This document shows positions 21,896 to 33,612 of a stretch of 64,000 nucleotides of DNA, one piece after another. Made by a program: the position numbers and the translations under genes. Origin of the DNA: Topomyia yanbarensis (Eukaryota; Arthropoda; Insecta; Diptera; Culicidae); contig NC_080672.1 in NCBI RefSeq assembly GCF_030247195.1, positions 63,456,549-63,520,548 of the forward strand, given 5' to 3'. Positions within the stretch are counted from its first letter, which is position 1. The number at the start of each line of letters is the position of its first letter. Under the pieces are notes generated by a model that saw only the letters and a list, made by a program, of their open reading frames with translations, was not told the DNA's origin and searched no databases.

Positions 21896-22559
21896 TTCAT
21901 TTTTCTTCTTTTTGTCGTTTTTCCTATTTTCCATACTCATGATATTTTTCATTTTGTCGCTTACCCATTTCTCATTATTTTCGCCATTTTGCAACATTTT
22001 TCTTTATTTTCAATTTTAGTTTAATTTCCTTTTTCATTTCCTTCGTCTAATTTGATTGTTTCAATTATTTATTCTGTTTTATATTCATTCAAATTTTTTT
22101 ACAAACCTTGAATTTTCAACTTTTCCATTGTCTTAATATTGTTCATTTTTCGTTATTTCTTCGCTTTGTTTTTTTTATTGTGGATATTGATAGGTTTTTG
22201 ACTATTTGCATGTTATTAATCTATTTCCATTATTTTAAATGCCACAGCTTTCTTGTTTTGTTTCATTTTATCTACTCATTATTTTTATCTCGTTTGTTCC
22301 TTACTTATTTTTTCTCTCTCTTTACATTCTACCTCCATTGAATGTTCTTTTTGTTTTTTTTTAAATTTATTGCTTTGCTATTTTGCTCCTTAAATTTACA
22401 TAAAATTGGAATTGTGAGTTTTTAATAATACTATTCCAAATATATAAATCGCAAAAATCAGTTTTCCTCGAAACTGAAGAAAGTCAAATAAACTGTCGAG
22501 CAAATGAGATACTGTATTTTCAGAGGCTGGCAATGTTGTAGCACACCGACTTGTCCGAA

Positions 22560-23160
22560 TGTGTTTTTTCTTTAATGAGTTCTAGGTGAAATTAGACAAA
22601 GATGCGAACAAATCCATGCAATACCCACATCTGAGATATTTAAAGGGTTTTACGAACGAAATATGGTCGACTTGACGCATTTCTTTGCACGATAATTAAA
22701 AATATTGCTCACGTATCACCTGAGTCCAAACTACTAGCACGCCGAGTTAGCGAAATCTTTAAAAATAGCCTAATGAACTGCCACCAGCATAATACCAACC
22801 GGAAGGGAAAAGTGGCCGATATTTTGAAGCATTTGAAGCTATCGAAGTTCACACAGAAACATCTGATTCGGCAGGCTTGCTGTACCTGTGGTTTGAAAAG
22901 TGTTATTTGCATTGCAACCGAGAACTTCAACCAGGCAATTGATGTGAAATAGTGCATGAAAAAACGTTTGCTACCTTTCCTGAAGCAACACGATCGTCCT
23001 ATGTTATTTTGTCCGGAGTTTGAATCCAAGAACCCTCCCTACATACTTGGGCAATCAATGACTGTTAGTCCATCGTCAAGCGGGTCCTGAAGAAGACCCA
23101 TAACTGTTCAAGTAAACTGGCTGTGGCGAACAAAGTGGACGAAGTGGCTGTATAGAATTT
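22560..23160 (+). pseudogene. Decayed mariner-like (DD37E-type) transposase
   Basis: Broken frames give LKLSKFTQKHLIRQACCTCG near 22830-22885, then IDVK.CMKKRLLPFLKQHD near 22937-22995, followed by LFCPEFES. From memory this matches the catalytic region of mosquito ITmD37E transposases, where the usual form is YLKECLQKRLLPLLKQHEGP then IFWPDLASCHYS. The Asp of the WPDLA block is not readable here (PEFES), and the C-terminal Glu block is absent. Stops and frameshifts are frequent. DDE transposases cut and paste their own inverted repeats; this copy cannot. Confidence 0.55.
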
Positions 23161-23779
23161 ATTGGCAGTAGTTAAATGACGGTTAACCGAAGGCTTAATT
23201 TAATATTTTTCTGTATTTTATACTGATTGAATTTATGAATAAAATGCTTTTTAACATCCCTTCCCAAAACAAAATCCTGACGACAGGCCTGCGTAAGTGC
23301 AAGAAGCAGGGAAGAACATCTGATCGCGAACACCAATACTGTAATATATACATTGTTGATGACCTGGACGTCAAAAACAGGAGAGAGTTTAATAATCACC
23401 CTGACGTAGAACGCGAACAGATAAATGTTTCGCCTCCGCGAATGAAGGTCTCCGCTCGCAATAAAAAAGTTGCGCGCACAAGATCCAACGGATAATTAAT
23501 AATATTCGTTTGTGTTTTTATTTTTTGCACATTATGAAGATATAAAAAGTCCACGGTTCCATTAAGCTATCGCTACGAACTGTGTCAAATAAAGGAATTA
23601 AAAACCTTCTAAACGTACTTTGGATTTTGAGTGGTGCCCAAAAACAAACACTATGCTACGACCGAATTAGACTCCGAAATCCTTTCACACACCCTTTTTC
23701 TTCGTTCAATTCTCCGTATGAATATTGTCTGTATCCGAATCTGAAGATATGGCTTGCTGACATGCATTTTCGCTGAAAT

Positions 23780-24320
23780 TAGTGAGAAAAGTAGCGCATT
23801 TTGAAGAATTTGATGCCAGTATCAACACGATCGAAGACCGCTTACTTGTACTAAAAAACTACTGTGTTGCAAATGTATACGAATTAATATAATGTGCGTT
23901 TGACCCGAAGTTATTCAATCATTCTAGTACTTTCTCGATTTCGAGAAAGAAAATATGCAAATTCAACAAGATTGTGTCAGTCTGATTTCTTATCTTGCCT
24001 ACTTTGAAAATTCAAAAATCGCTCCATTGTTCACGCAGCTAAGCAAATTCTATCAATTACGACCAACACCGATGCCTTATACTAAACCTCAAACGGTTTC
24101 AAAACCAATGACTGAGGATCGGCCAGAAACAAGCACTAACCGAATCACCGATCGCACCCAATACCACGAAAGTAACTGCTACTACCCACATCGAGGTAAC
24201 AATGATTGCACCTAGCATCTCCAAACCAACAACCAGCACAACCAATAAAGAAAATGAAGATGAAAATAGATTTACAACAGCGACCCGTGAGAACAAGAAA
24301 CAATGACTTATTCAAATTAG
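23780..24320 (+). pseudogene. Gag/ORF1-like retroelement relics
   Basis: Two weak signals. Near 23780-23885 a frame reads VAHFEEFDASINTIEDRLLV, then LKNYCVAN, in the style of the amino-terminal part of Ty3/gypsy-type Gag. Near 24060-24310, TPMPYTKPQTVSKP and SKPTTSTTNKENEDEN resemble the low-complexity tail of the LINE ORF1 relic at 4620-4790 (SYAKPQKASKP). Both are interrupted by stops, and they may come from different elements. Confidence 0.35.
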
Positions 24321-24329
24321 ACGTTTTCC

Positions 24330-26100
24330 ACAAGAAATAGCTGGACTTTTTATACATAAGCACACAAAATAATTCCGTAATGGTTGTTTGCTAATCATTT
24401 GTGAAAAATGTGTTGATAAAATCTTCGAAGAATGATCGATCGATTAATGTTTCATTTTTTCACCAACCGGTTGCGTTTATTTTTTAAACTTTATCCCAAA
24501 ATTATTTAATCGGCAACAAGAATAACGATTCCTCTTCACTTTTAACACCTCTCAAAGTATCTCTCCATCATCGGATTATCGCTGCCCCATCATTTCACTC
24601 GTAACCAGTTGTTTTTCCTATGTGAAAGAAATTTTCATCCCAACAAAGCGCAAACATTTCACGCGACCCGACACCGTCAACGCAACCGATCCGATCTAAA
24701 ATTTTCCGGGTTTAAAACTTCCAGCGCGGAGCCATTTTCCGCAAAGTTGACTTGACACATCGCCGAACGTTGAGCTCGGGAAAGGTCAAACGGATTTATT
24801 TCGATTCCACAACCATCCGACGAGGAAATGCTTCAAACGACAGTGTTTAGCTCAGTTGGCTCAGTGATGATGATGGATTACTGTTCCGCTCTCACTTCCC
24901 TAAAATATCAACACTGATCCGTGAGCTCATCACCCTTGTCAGTACGGCTGAGCTTGGATCTCACTCCGTTTCGTTTATGAAGCAAATTCCCTGGATGTGT
25001 ATAGTTATTTCCGCTTCTGACGACCGAGCGGATTTGTTACCCGACTAATAAAATCATTTTCCCCAAAGATTTACATGCTGAAATAATTATCCTTGCCGAC
25101 CTTCTGCATCCTTCGACCGATAGCATTATTCAGGCATTATTTCTTAACACAAAATAAATGCAATCTGCTGCCGATCAGAAATCCACTGTCTCACAAATAC
25201 ACACGCTCGATATAGTTGATCCAGATTGCAGCTGCCGTTTGCATTTTTCCTTGTCATCCTTTTCCAGCTACTGGAAAAACTGACGAAAGCTTCGACGAAG
25301 ATATACATCCTTTCGGCGACCGACCGGTCAGTCAAGATATTAAACTGCACTGAGCCGATTATCGGCTTTATTCTGCTCACAGCACCATCCATCCTGCCTG
25401 ATGCAAGCTTCCTTAGGGTATATTTTCCCTGATGATACAACAGCAGTAAAGCACCCCATCATATTGCGCCAACACTGCACAAGCACGGGCTGACGTGATC
25501 ATCTTTTTCCGAATGAAGAGTACACGATTTGCTTTTCCAGTACACTGACTAAATCATCCAAGCCGACGAGAGCTTCTATTTATAAATTATTCCAACTAAC
25601 AGTCGCAAATCTGGCTGAATGTATCTATATAATAGTGCTGTGCACTCCAGCCATTGCATTATTGTAAGATTTTTTTCCCTCCCGGTACTCAGCAGCACTC
25701 TGACCGTGTCGCCTAGTGCGCCCTCCTCGAAGACATCAATGCAAACGTGTCGGTTGCATATTTTGCGACCTTTTCCCTCTCGACTGCACAAAAGACCGCA
25801 ATTTCTGTAATGAGTAACGCCGAGGAATGCCTTTTGTGGCGGTAGCAGTAAATATGCAGTAGTACACCCTCGTTGATCGTGATGATTTGACGCGATACGA
25901 ACCCACCGGAGCCTGGGAGTGCCCGTTTTCAAGTATTCTGTCTCTGTGAAGGGAAGAGGCCCAATGCTTTTGATATGGCTTGAGGCAAACGGATAAGCAT
26001 ACTGAGGCAAACTAGGATGGTGGTAAGCATTTCTTGATGTCAGCAATCTGAAACTCCTAAAGCAGGCATTCTTATGTTGTAGAAGTTATCCAACTGCTCC
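24330..26100. other. Unassigned, low-repeat sequence
   Basis: Composition is more balanced than in the flanking repeats. The longest frame is 25576-26046 on the minus strand (156 codons, starting MLTSRNAYHHPS). It has no domain I recognise, and the plus strand is also partly open across it, so I do not call it a gene. This could be host single-copy DNA. Confidence 0.3.
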
Positions 26101-27128
26101 AAAGTACATTGCAGCGTTCAATTTATTTCGGACTCTCATGTTAGGTAAGCTCGTTTAGTGTATGTGCTATATCGAAACAGAAAATTGCATTTGAAAATAT
26201 TTATTTATATTAATCCTAAACATGAATATTTATTATTAATAATTAATCCTTTCATGCCCAACTCTTTTCTAGGGCATGTAGGGTTTCAAAACTATTTTTC
26301 TATGAAAACGGTGAGGTCAAGCAACACGAAAAGCCTTTTTTCATAAAAATAGGTGCTAGAACCTCGCGGTGCTAGAAGCTGCTCTATTTTTACCTTCCAA
26401 TGCTCAATACAATTCTCCTAAAATATTTACAATAGTCCAATTGCGTGGAAAACGTGGAAAACAGTATAAATTGATAGGTTTTGTCAGTTTTCAATAGTAT
26501 TGCAACATAACGAAGATATATGAAAAATTCATTTTCAGTCGTTAACGTAAACTGTCTCTGGCAGCACTGCTTCATTGGAATCCAATCAGACTAATTGCAT
26601 TAACTTCAGTTCCAGAGCTGATCCTAAAACTGTTAATACTGAAATGAAAGGCAATAGTCACATTTATGAGCATTACTGGTTTTGTGAGAAATTCTTGCCT
26701 CAATCAAAAGTTATAGCTGTTAAAAAACGCTTTTAATCCACCTAACAGTGTGATGAGACATTTCTTATAACTCTTCGGATATTATATTGAGAACATTTAG
26801 AACTTGATGCTTCACGATGTTTTTGATAACACATACTACATGGGATACTGGCAGGACTCAGAGAATCGCTCAAATCAGCATAGGACAACATCAGTGCTAG
26901 AAATCTTAAACCAAATCAATGGGAAAGCGAAAAAATGGCCCTTAAAATAGACATACCAAAGAATTATTGTTAATGCTCTGTTAATAAAATATCTAAATTG
27001 TGGTGGGAAAACTGAATTTTCCTAAAGGGGTTATATATTGTACTGAGCCAAAAAAATCAATTTTTTTTTGAATCGATTTGAAGTTTATACTTTACTCAAA
27101 TTTCCAACGCGACTGAGAACAAAGAAAT
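26100..27128. other. A/T-rich sequence with a diverged part-A repeat fragment
   Basis: Most of it is unassigned. At about 26720-26765 CTTTTAATCCACCTAACAGT resembles the start of the composite repeat (part A), with weak resemblance continuing to about 26900. Confidence 0.4.
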
Positions 27129-27787
27129 TAACGCTTTTTCTTGAAAAGGGCGATACTAGCAGTGATACCATTCAAAGAAAATCAACAGCGAATATTTCCA
27201 GACTTGGTTTTATTTCCTATTTAAGATCTATTGTGTTTTTTACATCCTAGATTGCATGATTCAGTGATCGAAACCCAAAACTTCATAAAGTATTTGAAAT
27301 TATTAAATTAAAATTTTTTTTTGCTATTGAAATTTACAAAATGATAGTATCGCCCCTTTGGCGATTGTTTACTTTTTCGGTCCCACCTATCAGCATTGAA
27401 GTATCGCCCTTACGTTTTTTTACAATAACTACCGTTCTACACCACCGATTTCGTCCGTGTTTTTTCAATAGCGATCATTGTTACTATATACAGCTGGTAT
27501 CAGCTTGACAATCCTAAAAAAATACGAAAATAACAGTTTCGCCTCTAAATTGCTAGCAAAAAAAGTATCGCCCTGTTTGTTTGCATGGAGCGTGGAGGGC
27601 GAAACTTTAAATAAACAAATAAAAATACAGTTTCGCCCGTTGTATTTTTTGCTGTAGTTTAAGAAAGCAATACCGTAGAATCAAATTTTTAGGTTAATTT
27701 GTTGCGTTTCAAAGCCCTCATTCGCATGTATGAAAAAAGCCTTATGTTTACATTTGTAAGTATCGCCCTTTTCACAAAAAAGCGTTG
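27129..27787. mobile_element. MITE with iterated TATCGCCC motif
   Basis: The ends, ACGCTTTTTCTTGAAAAGGG on the left and inverted ACGCTTTTTTGTGAAAAGGG on the right, continue inward as CGATACT. Between them, TATCGCCC or TTTCGCCC and its complement recur about eight times (near 27149, 27344, 27401, 27535, 27563, 27596, 27631, 27757). There is no reading frame of interest. Subterminal iteration of an end motif is typical of transposase-binding sites in some DNA elements. Confidence 0.65.
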
Positions 27788-28600
27788 AAATGAAATCGCA
27801 GCTCCTGATATCACGTTATCTCTGAAGTGCATGCGTGCATAGTTCCAAATTTTACTTCGACATCGACTTTTTCTAAAGGTGACTTCCCAGTAGTATCCTT
27901 GATTTGAATTATTATCGCTAATCCTAATGCCAAAGAACAAATAAAAACCTCTCGAAAACGAAGCGTTTGGGAAAATCATCATCATTACGGGAATTTTCAT
28001 TTTCACGAAACTTTTCGATATCCTTCCATCATTTGCGTTAATGCACTGGGTGCACAGTGCTCTGAAAATCTAGCGAAATCGTCTTAGGGCACCAGCGGGT
28101 CTAATTCAGAGCTATCTGCGCGGCGAGTTAAATCTGTTAAGGATACTAAAAACTAATTTCTATTCCATAATTTTCAGCTCAGCAATTCGAGAGATCGTGC
28201 TCACCGCAAGCCATGAAAAATAGACTACGTTGTGAAGCGATGGTCACTATTTATTAAAAATCACGGTTAAATAAAAAATTAAACTATTAAAAAAATTCAA
28301 ATAGTTTATAATTTTCACAAACTTATTAGGAAAAATGTATTAATAAGCTTTCGTAATATTGTGTAGGAAAAAAGCTGAAAATTTCAGTATTTTCTTTATC
28401 TGCAACATATAAACCCTCAAGTATACCAATTAATTGATATACGAATTGGAATAGGTTCGCCAAATTTTGGAAGAAGTCTAGAAAATAACCCCTTGAAAGC
28501 TACCTAAAAATTGTTGTAGTTCGATGCAATAAAAAAATCCCCAAAAATGAAATGTATCTATTAATATGAAACACAGTGAATAATACATACAATAAAGACT
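27788..28600. other. Unassigned A/T-rich sequence
   Basis: No gene or defined repeat seen. The frame on the minus strand that overlaps 27689-28006 (105 codons) shows no domain. Confidence 0.35.
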
Positions 28601-28611
28601 CATTTTTATCA

Positions 28612-28897
28612 ATCTCATGGTGTATTTTAGGCTGACAAAATGGGGACATTGACTAAATCGGGCAATTTTTTTTTCTTTATAATAAACTGAAGCTGTTAAA
28701 ATAATCTTCCCGTCCCTTGATGTAGTCTGATAACTATATCTGATTATGAAGAACTTTTTATTTTTGCATATTTCCATCTTCATGATAAGGAAAACATGCT
28801 CAAGAAAGGATTTACTCGAATTCAGTCTTGTTCGTCTGCTAGAGCCCATCAAAGATAGGTTCATATTTGGCTGATAAAATCGGGGTTTCAATGTATT
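28612..28897 (-). mobile_element. MITE family D, copy 2
   Basis: Inverted relative to 21539-21895: it carries GTCTGCTAGAGCCCATCAAA and ends ATAAAATCGGGGTTTCAATG. A GACAAAATGGGGACATTGAC block matches the inner end of copy 1. It is diverged and lacks clear flanking duplications. Confidence 0.65.
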
Positions 28898-29487
28898 ATA
28901 ATAGATATTCAGCATTCGAAGAAGTTTCTTGTGAACGAGTGTAGAACGACTTTGTTTCTACTTACTTGAAGTCAGCGGCGTAGCCAGAAATTCGGTTCGA
29001 TCATACTGTCCAAACGGCATAATTCCGAAACCGTAATTTTTGAAGTTTTAAAATTATGCAAAATTATTTTTTCAGAAAATAGTAACAGAGTTCGTGTCTT
29101 TAGCGAATTTGTTGAGACTTTATTGTAGTCGTGGTTATTAACCTGAGAAAATTCACCATAAATACTTCTTGGACAATATACCGTCAAAATTATTTTATCA
29201 AATGATGCGCTGTTTAACGTTTGTAAAACTCATTGAAGATACTAAACCTCCGAAATTGGCGGTTTCAAAATGATGCTATCTTGACCTTAAATTACTGTTT
29301 TTAAACATTTGACCTATACATATAATTGGTCATACAACAAAAATTAAATGCTCATCAAAATCGATCAGAACCTGCTAGAGTCGAATGGAAATCGTCATTT
29401 TTCATAAATTTCTCTCTACATTCGGAAAGTGTTATTCTCGTTATTAATCATATTACGTTTTCGTCTCAACTCGATGCATTCCCAAAA

Positions 29488-30280
29488 TAAAAACCTGTTT
29501 TAATCCACCTAGTGGTGCAATTGTGCTTGTCTCATTTGTCCAGACTACGATTCCATGGCTGGTTATGTTCAATACAATGGTGGAAATGAATATTACATGT
29601 TCAGTACGATTTGCACATACATACAACGGAACGACAGCCACGATCTTGAGATACTAGGTGATATTGAAACATCGCTTGAAACCAGCGGCGGATCATGGAG
29701 AATGATCCGGGAGGTCCAGGTCTTGCCGAAAATTTTCAACTTGTTAAGAAATTTTAAACTAGTTTTAATTTTAAAGTAGCAACCCCTTACTGCATACTCC
29801 CTCCGGGCCAGTATGATTGACGATTTTTAGAGTGATTGCATAACCTTTCTATATGAGAAAGGCAAAAATGTACCAAAGTCCATAAAAGTCAATTTTTGTC
29901 AAACATCTCAATGTTTCATGCATTTTAAAGTCATTTGGCATCAAAAATACAATTTGATTTTGATTTTTTTTCATTTCAGTTTATATGGGAATTTGCTGTG
30001 TGATTGAATTCTTCAACTCATAACCCCGGAACCGGAAGTCCAATCAATAAAAAATTCAATAGCAGCCGATGGGAAGGTTGTACCTTTTATTTGAGACTAA
30101 CTTTGTGCAAATCGGTCCAGCCATCTCTGAGAAACAGAGGTCACATTTTTTCCACATACACACACACATACACACAGACATTCTCCGATCTCGACGAACT
30201 CAATCGATTGGCATATGACTTTCGGCCCTCCGGGTCGGGATTAGATTGACGAATTTTAGAGTGAATGAGAAAGACAACAA
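29488..30280 (+). repeat. Composite repeat A+B (copy 3, reference copy)
   Basis: Part A, 29488-29868, is the uninterrupted form of the split copy at 6970-8545. Part B, 29869-30280, matches 13598-14083, including AATTCAATAGCAGCCGATGG, CCAGCCATCTCTGAGAAA, a CA run, CTCCGATCTCGACGAACT and CGGCCCTCCGGGTCGG. The last part is truncated compared with copy 2 (AATGAGAAAG at the end). Confidence 0.8.
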
Positions 30281-30698
30281 CATTTTAGCAAATGTTGAAA
30301 GTTATGCACTTTTTTGGTGAGCAGTTCTATGTTTCATAGACATTAAATCAATTTTAACTTCGCTTCCTATTAAATAAAGACCCTTATTACAGTACATCTC
30401 TACAAAAACGAGCTCAATTTGGAAATAAATCTGAGGATTATGATTGATTACAGAACTCTGGAATTTTCTATTGGAATGTTTTCAGGCAGGAATTTGATAT
30501 TGATGCTATTAGACAACTGTGAAATCAAGACCAATAGATCAGTTACATATCAGGAGGTCCCTATTCCGACAATTTATCAAAAGTCCTCATGATGTTTACA
30601 ACAACAGGTTATCAATCTACGGATCAGATAATTGTTATTGTAATATTGAATTAAATAAATAAATTATCAACTTCAATCCAATATTTTTTTTTGGCTGT

Positions 30699-30717
30699 GA
30701 TGGGGGGGGGGGGGGGT
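30699..30717. repeat. Homopolymer G run
   Basis: An uninterrupted run of about 17-18 G on the plus strand near the right end of the hAT-like element. Exact length is prone to sequencing error. Confidence 0.85.
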
Positions 30718-30772
30718 GGTTGTATGGTGTTAAACCCCAAAACTTTCTCTTGGCTACGCCGTTGCTTGGAGT

Positions 30773-31558
30773 TATTTATTTCGCTTTTCATTTTCCGATA
30801 TGTTTCAGATCGATCCGATGGTTATAAGTTAGAAAAATTGCAGTCAGAAGGTTCGCACAAATGAACATTTTTGTACTGATAAGTTATCAAGTTCCTTCCA
30901 GACAACTTGGAAGTGTTCGGTGATTATTTCTAGCGGTTGTAGATAGTAAAATGAAATACAAAATTCGTTTTATCGAAATAAATAGCTTATTTCAATGGAT
31001 TATTACTATATTGAACAATAAATAGGCGACAAAGAGTAATCAACAAACAACAAGCCATAACTTTTAAAGTATTCAAAATAGATATTTAAAGTCTTCAGTA
31101 AAGTTATTCGCAAAAGTAAGAGCTACAAATTTGCTGAAGGCATCATTTCGATATAATCACTTCCAAGAAAATTTGTGAAAATATCTCACTCATAGGGGGA
31201 TTAATCAGCAAAAGCACAATACCAAAAGAAAGGGCATATTACCTCCATTAAATTCTCCGAAGATACTATTGACCTAAAGTAAGCCGTTTTGGCGTTAATA
31301 ATAGATTGCATGTTTTTGGTCATATTTCTGGCTATGGGAAATGATAAAAATCTTTCGTCCGCATTTAATGTTAAATATCTCTTTTGATAATAGTCCGATT
31401 TCAACAATCTATAGCTTGTTCCAAAGGTTTTCTTTAAAGCTGTCTAAAAATATATAAATTGTTAATCTATATTGTCGATTTCGGCAGATAATTCTAAAAA
31501 ACTGCAAAAAACGCCATTTTTACGCATTCAAAAATTCATATCTTGGAAACTAAACATC
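30773..31558. other. Unassigned A/T-rich sequence
   Basis: No gene or clear repeat was found. Confidence 0.35.
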
Positions 31559-31822
31559 AGAATCAAAAACAAATTAATAGCGTTCATACTGTTTTTTAGT
31601 TCTTTCATTTAAAATTGGTTTGGATAAGATCGGTTCAGCCATTGCTGAAAAACACGAATGAGAATTTGTCCGTTTCATACACACACACAGACACACACAG
31701 ACATTGTCCCAAATCGTCGAGCTGAGTCGATTGGTATATAAGACTCGGCCCTCCGGGCCTCGAAAAAAATCTTGAAAGTTTGAGCGAATTCTATACATTT
31801 CTTTTATAAGAAATGTAAAACG
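31559..31822 (+). repeat. Diverged part-B repeat
   Basis: Carries the part-B layout in diverged form: CGGTTCAGCCATTGCTGAAA, a CACACAGACACACA run, GTCGAGCTGAGTCGATTGG and CTCGGCCCTCCGGGCCTCG, ending CTTTTATAAGAAATGTAAAA. An inverted, internally shortened relative of this subfamily is at 56095-56192. Confidence 0.7.
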
Positions 31823-31918
31823 TTGTTGTCCAAAAACAACATGGGCATGAATGAGTTAAGGATAACCCTAGAACATTACACTCCCTTTTTTACTTACACA
31901 CTTAAAATCCATTACCTA

Positions 31919-33610
31919 CAGTGTATCAAAAAATTGTCCGTACAGGGATTGCTCGCATGCGCAGTTGTACATTAAACACATTAAGTTAAAGAATAAAAAT
32001 CTTAAATTTGTTTATTTATGAACTAAAATAACTCCTTAATTCTATCAAGACATAAATATAAGAAAAATCCATTCAACTGTTAAAAAAATGAATAAAATAA
32101 ACATCTCTTCCAAAATCAATGTCAAAGAATTGTCCGTACACGACAAGAAATGTTATTGAACTGACTTAAAATACAAAATTAATACTTTGAATGACCACCT
32201 TTTGCTGCAATTACGCTCTGCAAACGTCTTTTCATCGAGGAAGCCAGTTTTTGGGTTGTTTCAGGTGAAATTTTCTGCCATTCTTCAACTAGAACCTTCT
32301 TCAGCTGGTTCTTATTTTGAATCGGATGTTCTCGGATTTTTCGTTCAAGATGATCCCACAAATTTTCTATGGGATTTAGGTCCGGTGATTGGGGAGGATA
32401 TGGGAGCGTCGATTTTACATTGTAGAGCAACCATTCCTTGACAATCTTCGAGGAATGCTTGGGGTCATTATCCTGAACAAAGCGAAAATTATCTCCATGG
32501 CCCAATTTCCGCGCGCTTGCTTTTTAAATTGTTCTTTAAAATGTCAAGATACATGAATCTATCCATGGTAGATTCGATAATTGTCAAGTTTCCTGGACCA
32601 CTTGCACTGAAGGCACCCCACACCATAACATGACCAACGCCGTGCTTTACTGTCGGCCGCAGATTTTTCGGATTTAACTCAGTATTCGGTTTGCGCCACA
32701 GTCTAACCAATCCGTCAGTCCCGAAAATATTAAATTTGCTCTCATCCGTGAATAGAACGTTGTTCCAAAAATCCTCTGGTTCTACTACATATTTTTGAGC
32801 GTATTCCAACCGCTTTTTGATATTTTTAGCAGAAATGAACGGTTTTTTATGCGCTACGCATCCTCAATATCCTTTATCGTGGAGAGCATTGCGTATTGTT
32901 GTGGATTAACTTTAATGTTGTCGTACCGCAACAGGCTATCTGCAAGCTTAGGAGCACTCTGTTTAGGATATTCCTTGATTTCACGTAAAAGTATGCGAAC
33001 GTGACGATCTGTAAGCTTCGGTTTGCGACCTCTTCCGGGAGCAGTCTCAAGAGATTTTGTTTTCTTGAAGCTCTGAAGTACATACTGCACCGAAGATCGT
33101 GGGCGATTCACAGTTCCTGCAATTTCGGACAGGCTTTTACCATCTTCCTTCAAATCAACGATCAATTTTCGGATGGCCAGCGGAATTTTAGTGTGAGAAT
33201 CGGCCATTATATGGACAAAATTATCTAACACCTTTAAATTGCACGAAAAAACTAAAAAAAAATTGATTTTATCGATTATGCTGTAAAAATCACCAGAAAC
33301 TTATTCTACAGGACACGACGCGGGTGCTTGTTTCTACCTGTTTGACACATACTTGTTTACTTCACAAAGTTTTGAAACGGTCGTAAGTGTACGGGCAATT
33401 TTTTGACGTCGGTTTCGTTGCTTTTTTGAAGCTCGCAAATATTTTAACAAAGTTATTGGTTTTCAGCATAATTTGACATTTGAACTACAAAACGGACTGC
33501 AATCTGCACCAAATGGCCTAAACTATCAATTGAGGAGAGTCCCCTTAATACATTTTTCTAATGATTTATTATTGGAGTAAATGCTGTACGGGCAATTTTT
33601 TAATACAGTG
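31919..33610 (-). mobile_element. Tc1-family transposon with IR/DR-type double end repeats
   Basis: A 1692-base element between TA dinucleotides (31917-31918, 33611-33612). The outer ends are CAGTGTATCAAAAAATTGTC on the left and inverted CACTGTATTAAAAAATTGCC on the right, both continuing CCGTACAG. A second copy of the core lies inside each end: AAAGAATTGTCCGTACACGA at about 32124-32143 and, inverted, AAAAAATTGCCCGTACACTT at about 33387-33406. Two binding-site-like repeats spaced about 200 bases apart at each end is the IR/DR arrangement known from Sleeping Beauty-like Tc1 elements. The interior holds a frameshifted DD34E transposase on the minus strand. Confidence 0.92.
32176..33207 (-). pseudogene. 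Tc1 transposase (DD34E), frameshifted
   Basis: The start is MADSHTKIPLAIRK at 33207. The N-terminus contains a paired-like helix-turn-helix (LSEIAGTVNRPRSSVQYVLQ) and a GRGRKPKLT linker. After a frameshift near 32880, a second frame gives LFTDESKFNIFG (first catalytic Asp) and VMVWGAFS. After another near 32510, a third gives QDNDPKHSSK (second Asp) and SPDLNPIENLWDHLERKIRE (Glu). Exactly 34 residues separate the second Asp and the Glu, so this is a DD34E enzyme of the Tc1 family. It ends AAKGGHSKY and a stop near 32176. The enzyme cuts and rejoins DNA at TA sites in the nucleus. The two frameshifts make this copy inactive, but all three catalytic residues remain. Confidence 0.92.
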
Positions 33611-33612
33611 TA

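Larger units (their letters stand above)
19380..22390. repeat. Strand-asymmetric T-rich tract, interrupted by two MITEs
   Basis: Outside the elements at 19987-20715 and 21539-21895, the plus strand is dominated by T with scattered C and very little G, built from words such as CATTTT, TATTTTT and TTTCATTT. The stretches are open over 60-120 codons only because T-rich sequence lacks stops in some frames, and their translations (Phe/Ile/Leu/Ser) carry no domain. The composition resembles a heavily decayed simple repeat, similar in wording to the minus strand of the 9-bp array at 37-45 kb, but no exact period can be read. Confidence 0.6.
28972..30764. mobile_element. hAT-like element with near-perfect 8-bp duplication
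   Basis: Left end CAGCGGCGTAGCCAGAAA and inverted right end CAACGGCGTAGCCAAGAG form terminal inverted repeats. CTTGAAGT (28964-28971) and CTTGGAGT (30765-30772) flank them and match at 7 of 8 positions. Eight-base duplications and CAG-type ends fit hAT. No transposase is visible. Inside lies a complete composite repeat A+B (29488-30280) and a run of 17-18 G near 30700. The CGGCGTAGCC end occurs widely in mosquito DNA from memory. Confidence 0.65.

Noticed and set aside
25576..26046. 156-codon minus-strand host gene
   Set aside because: No recognisable domain, no splice or promoter evidence, and partial openness on the other strand. Kept only as an unassigned block.
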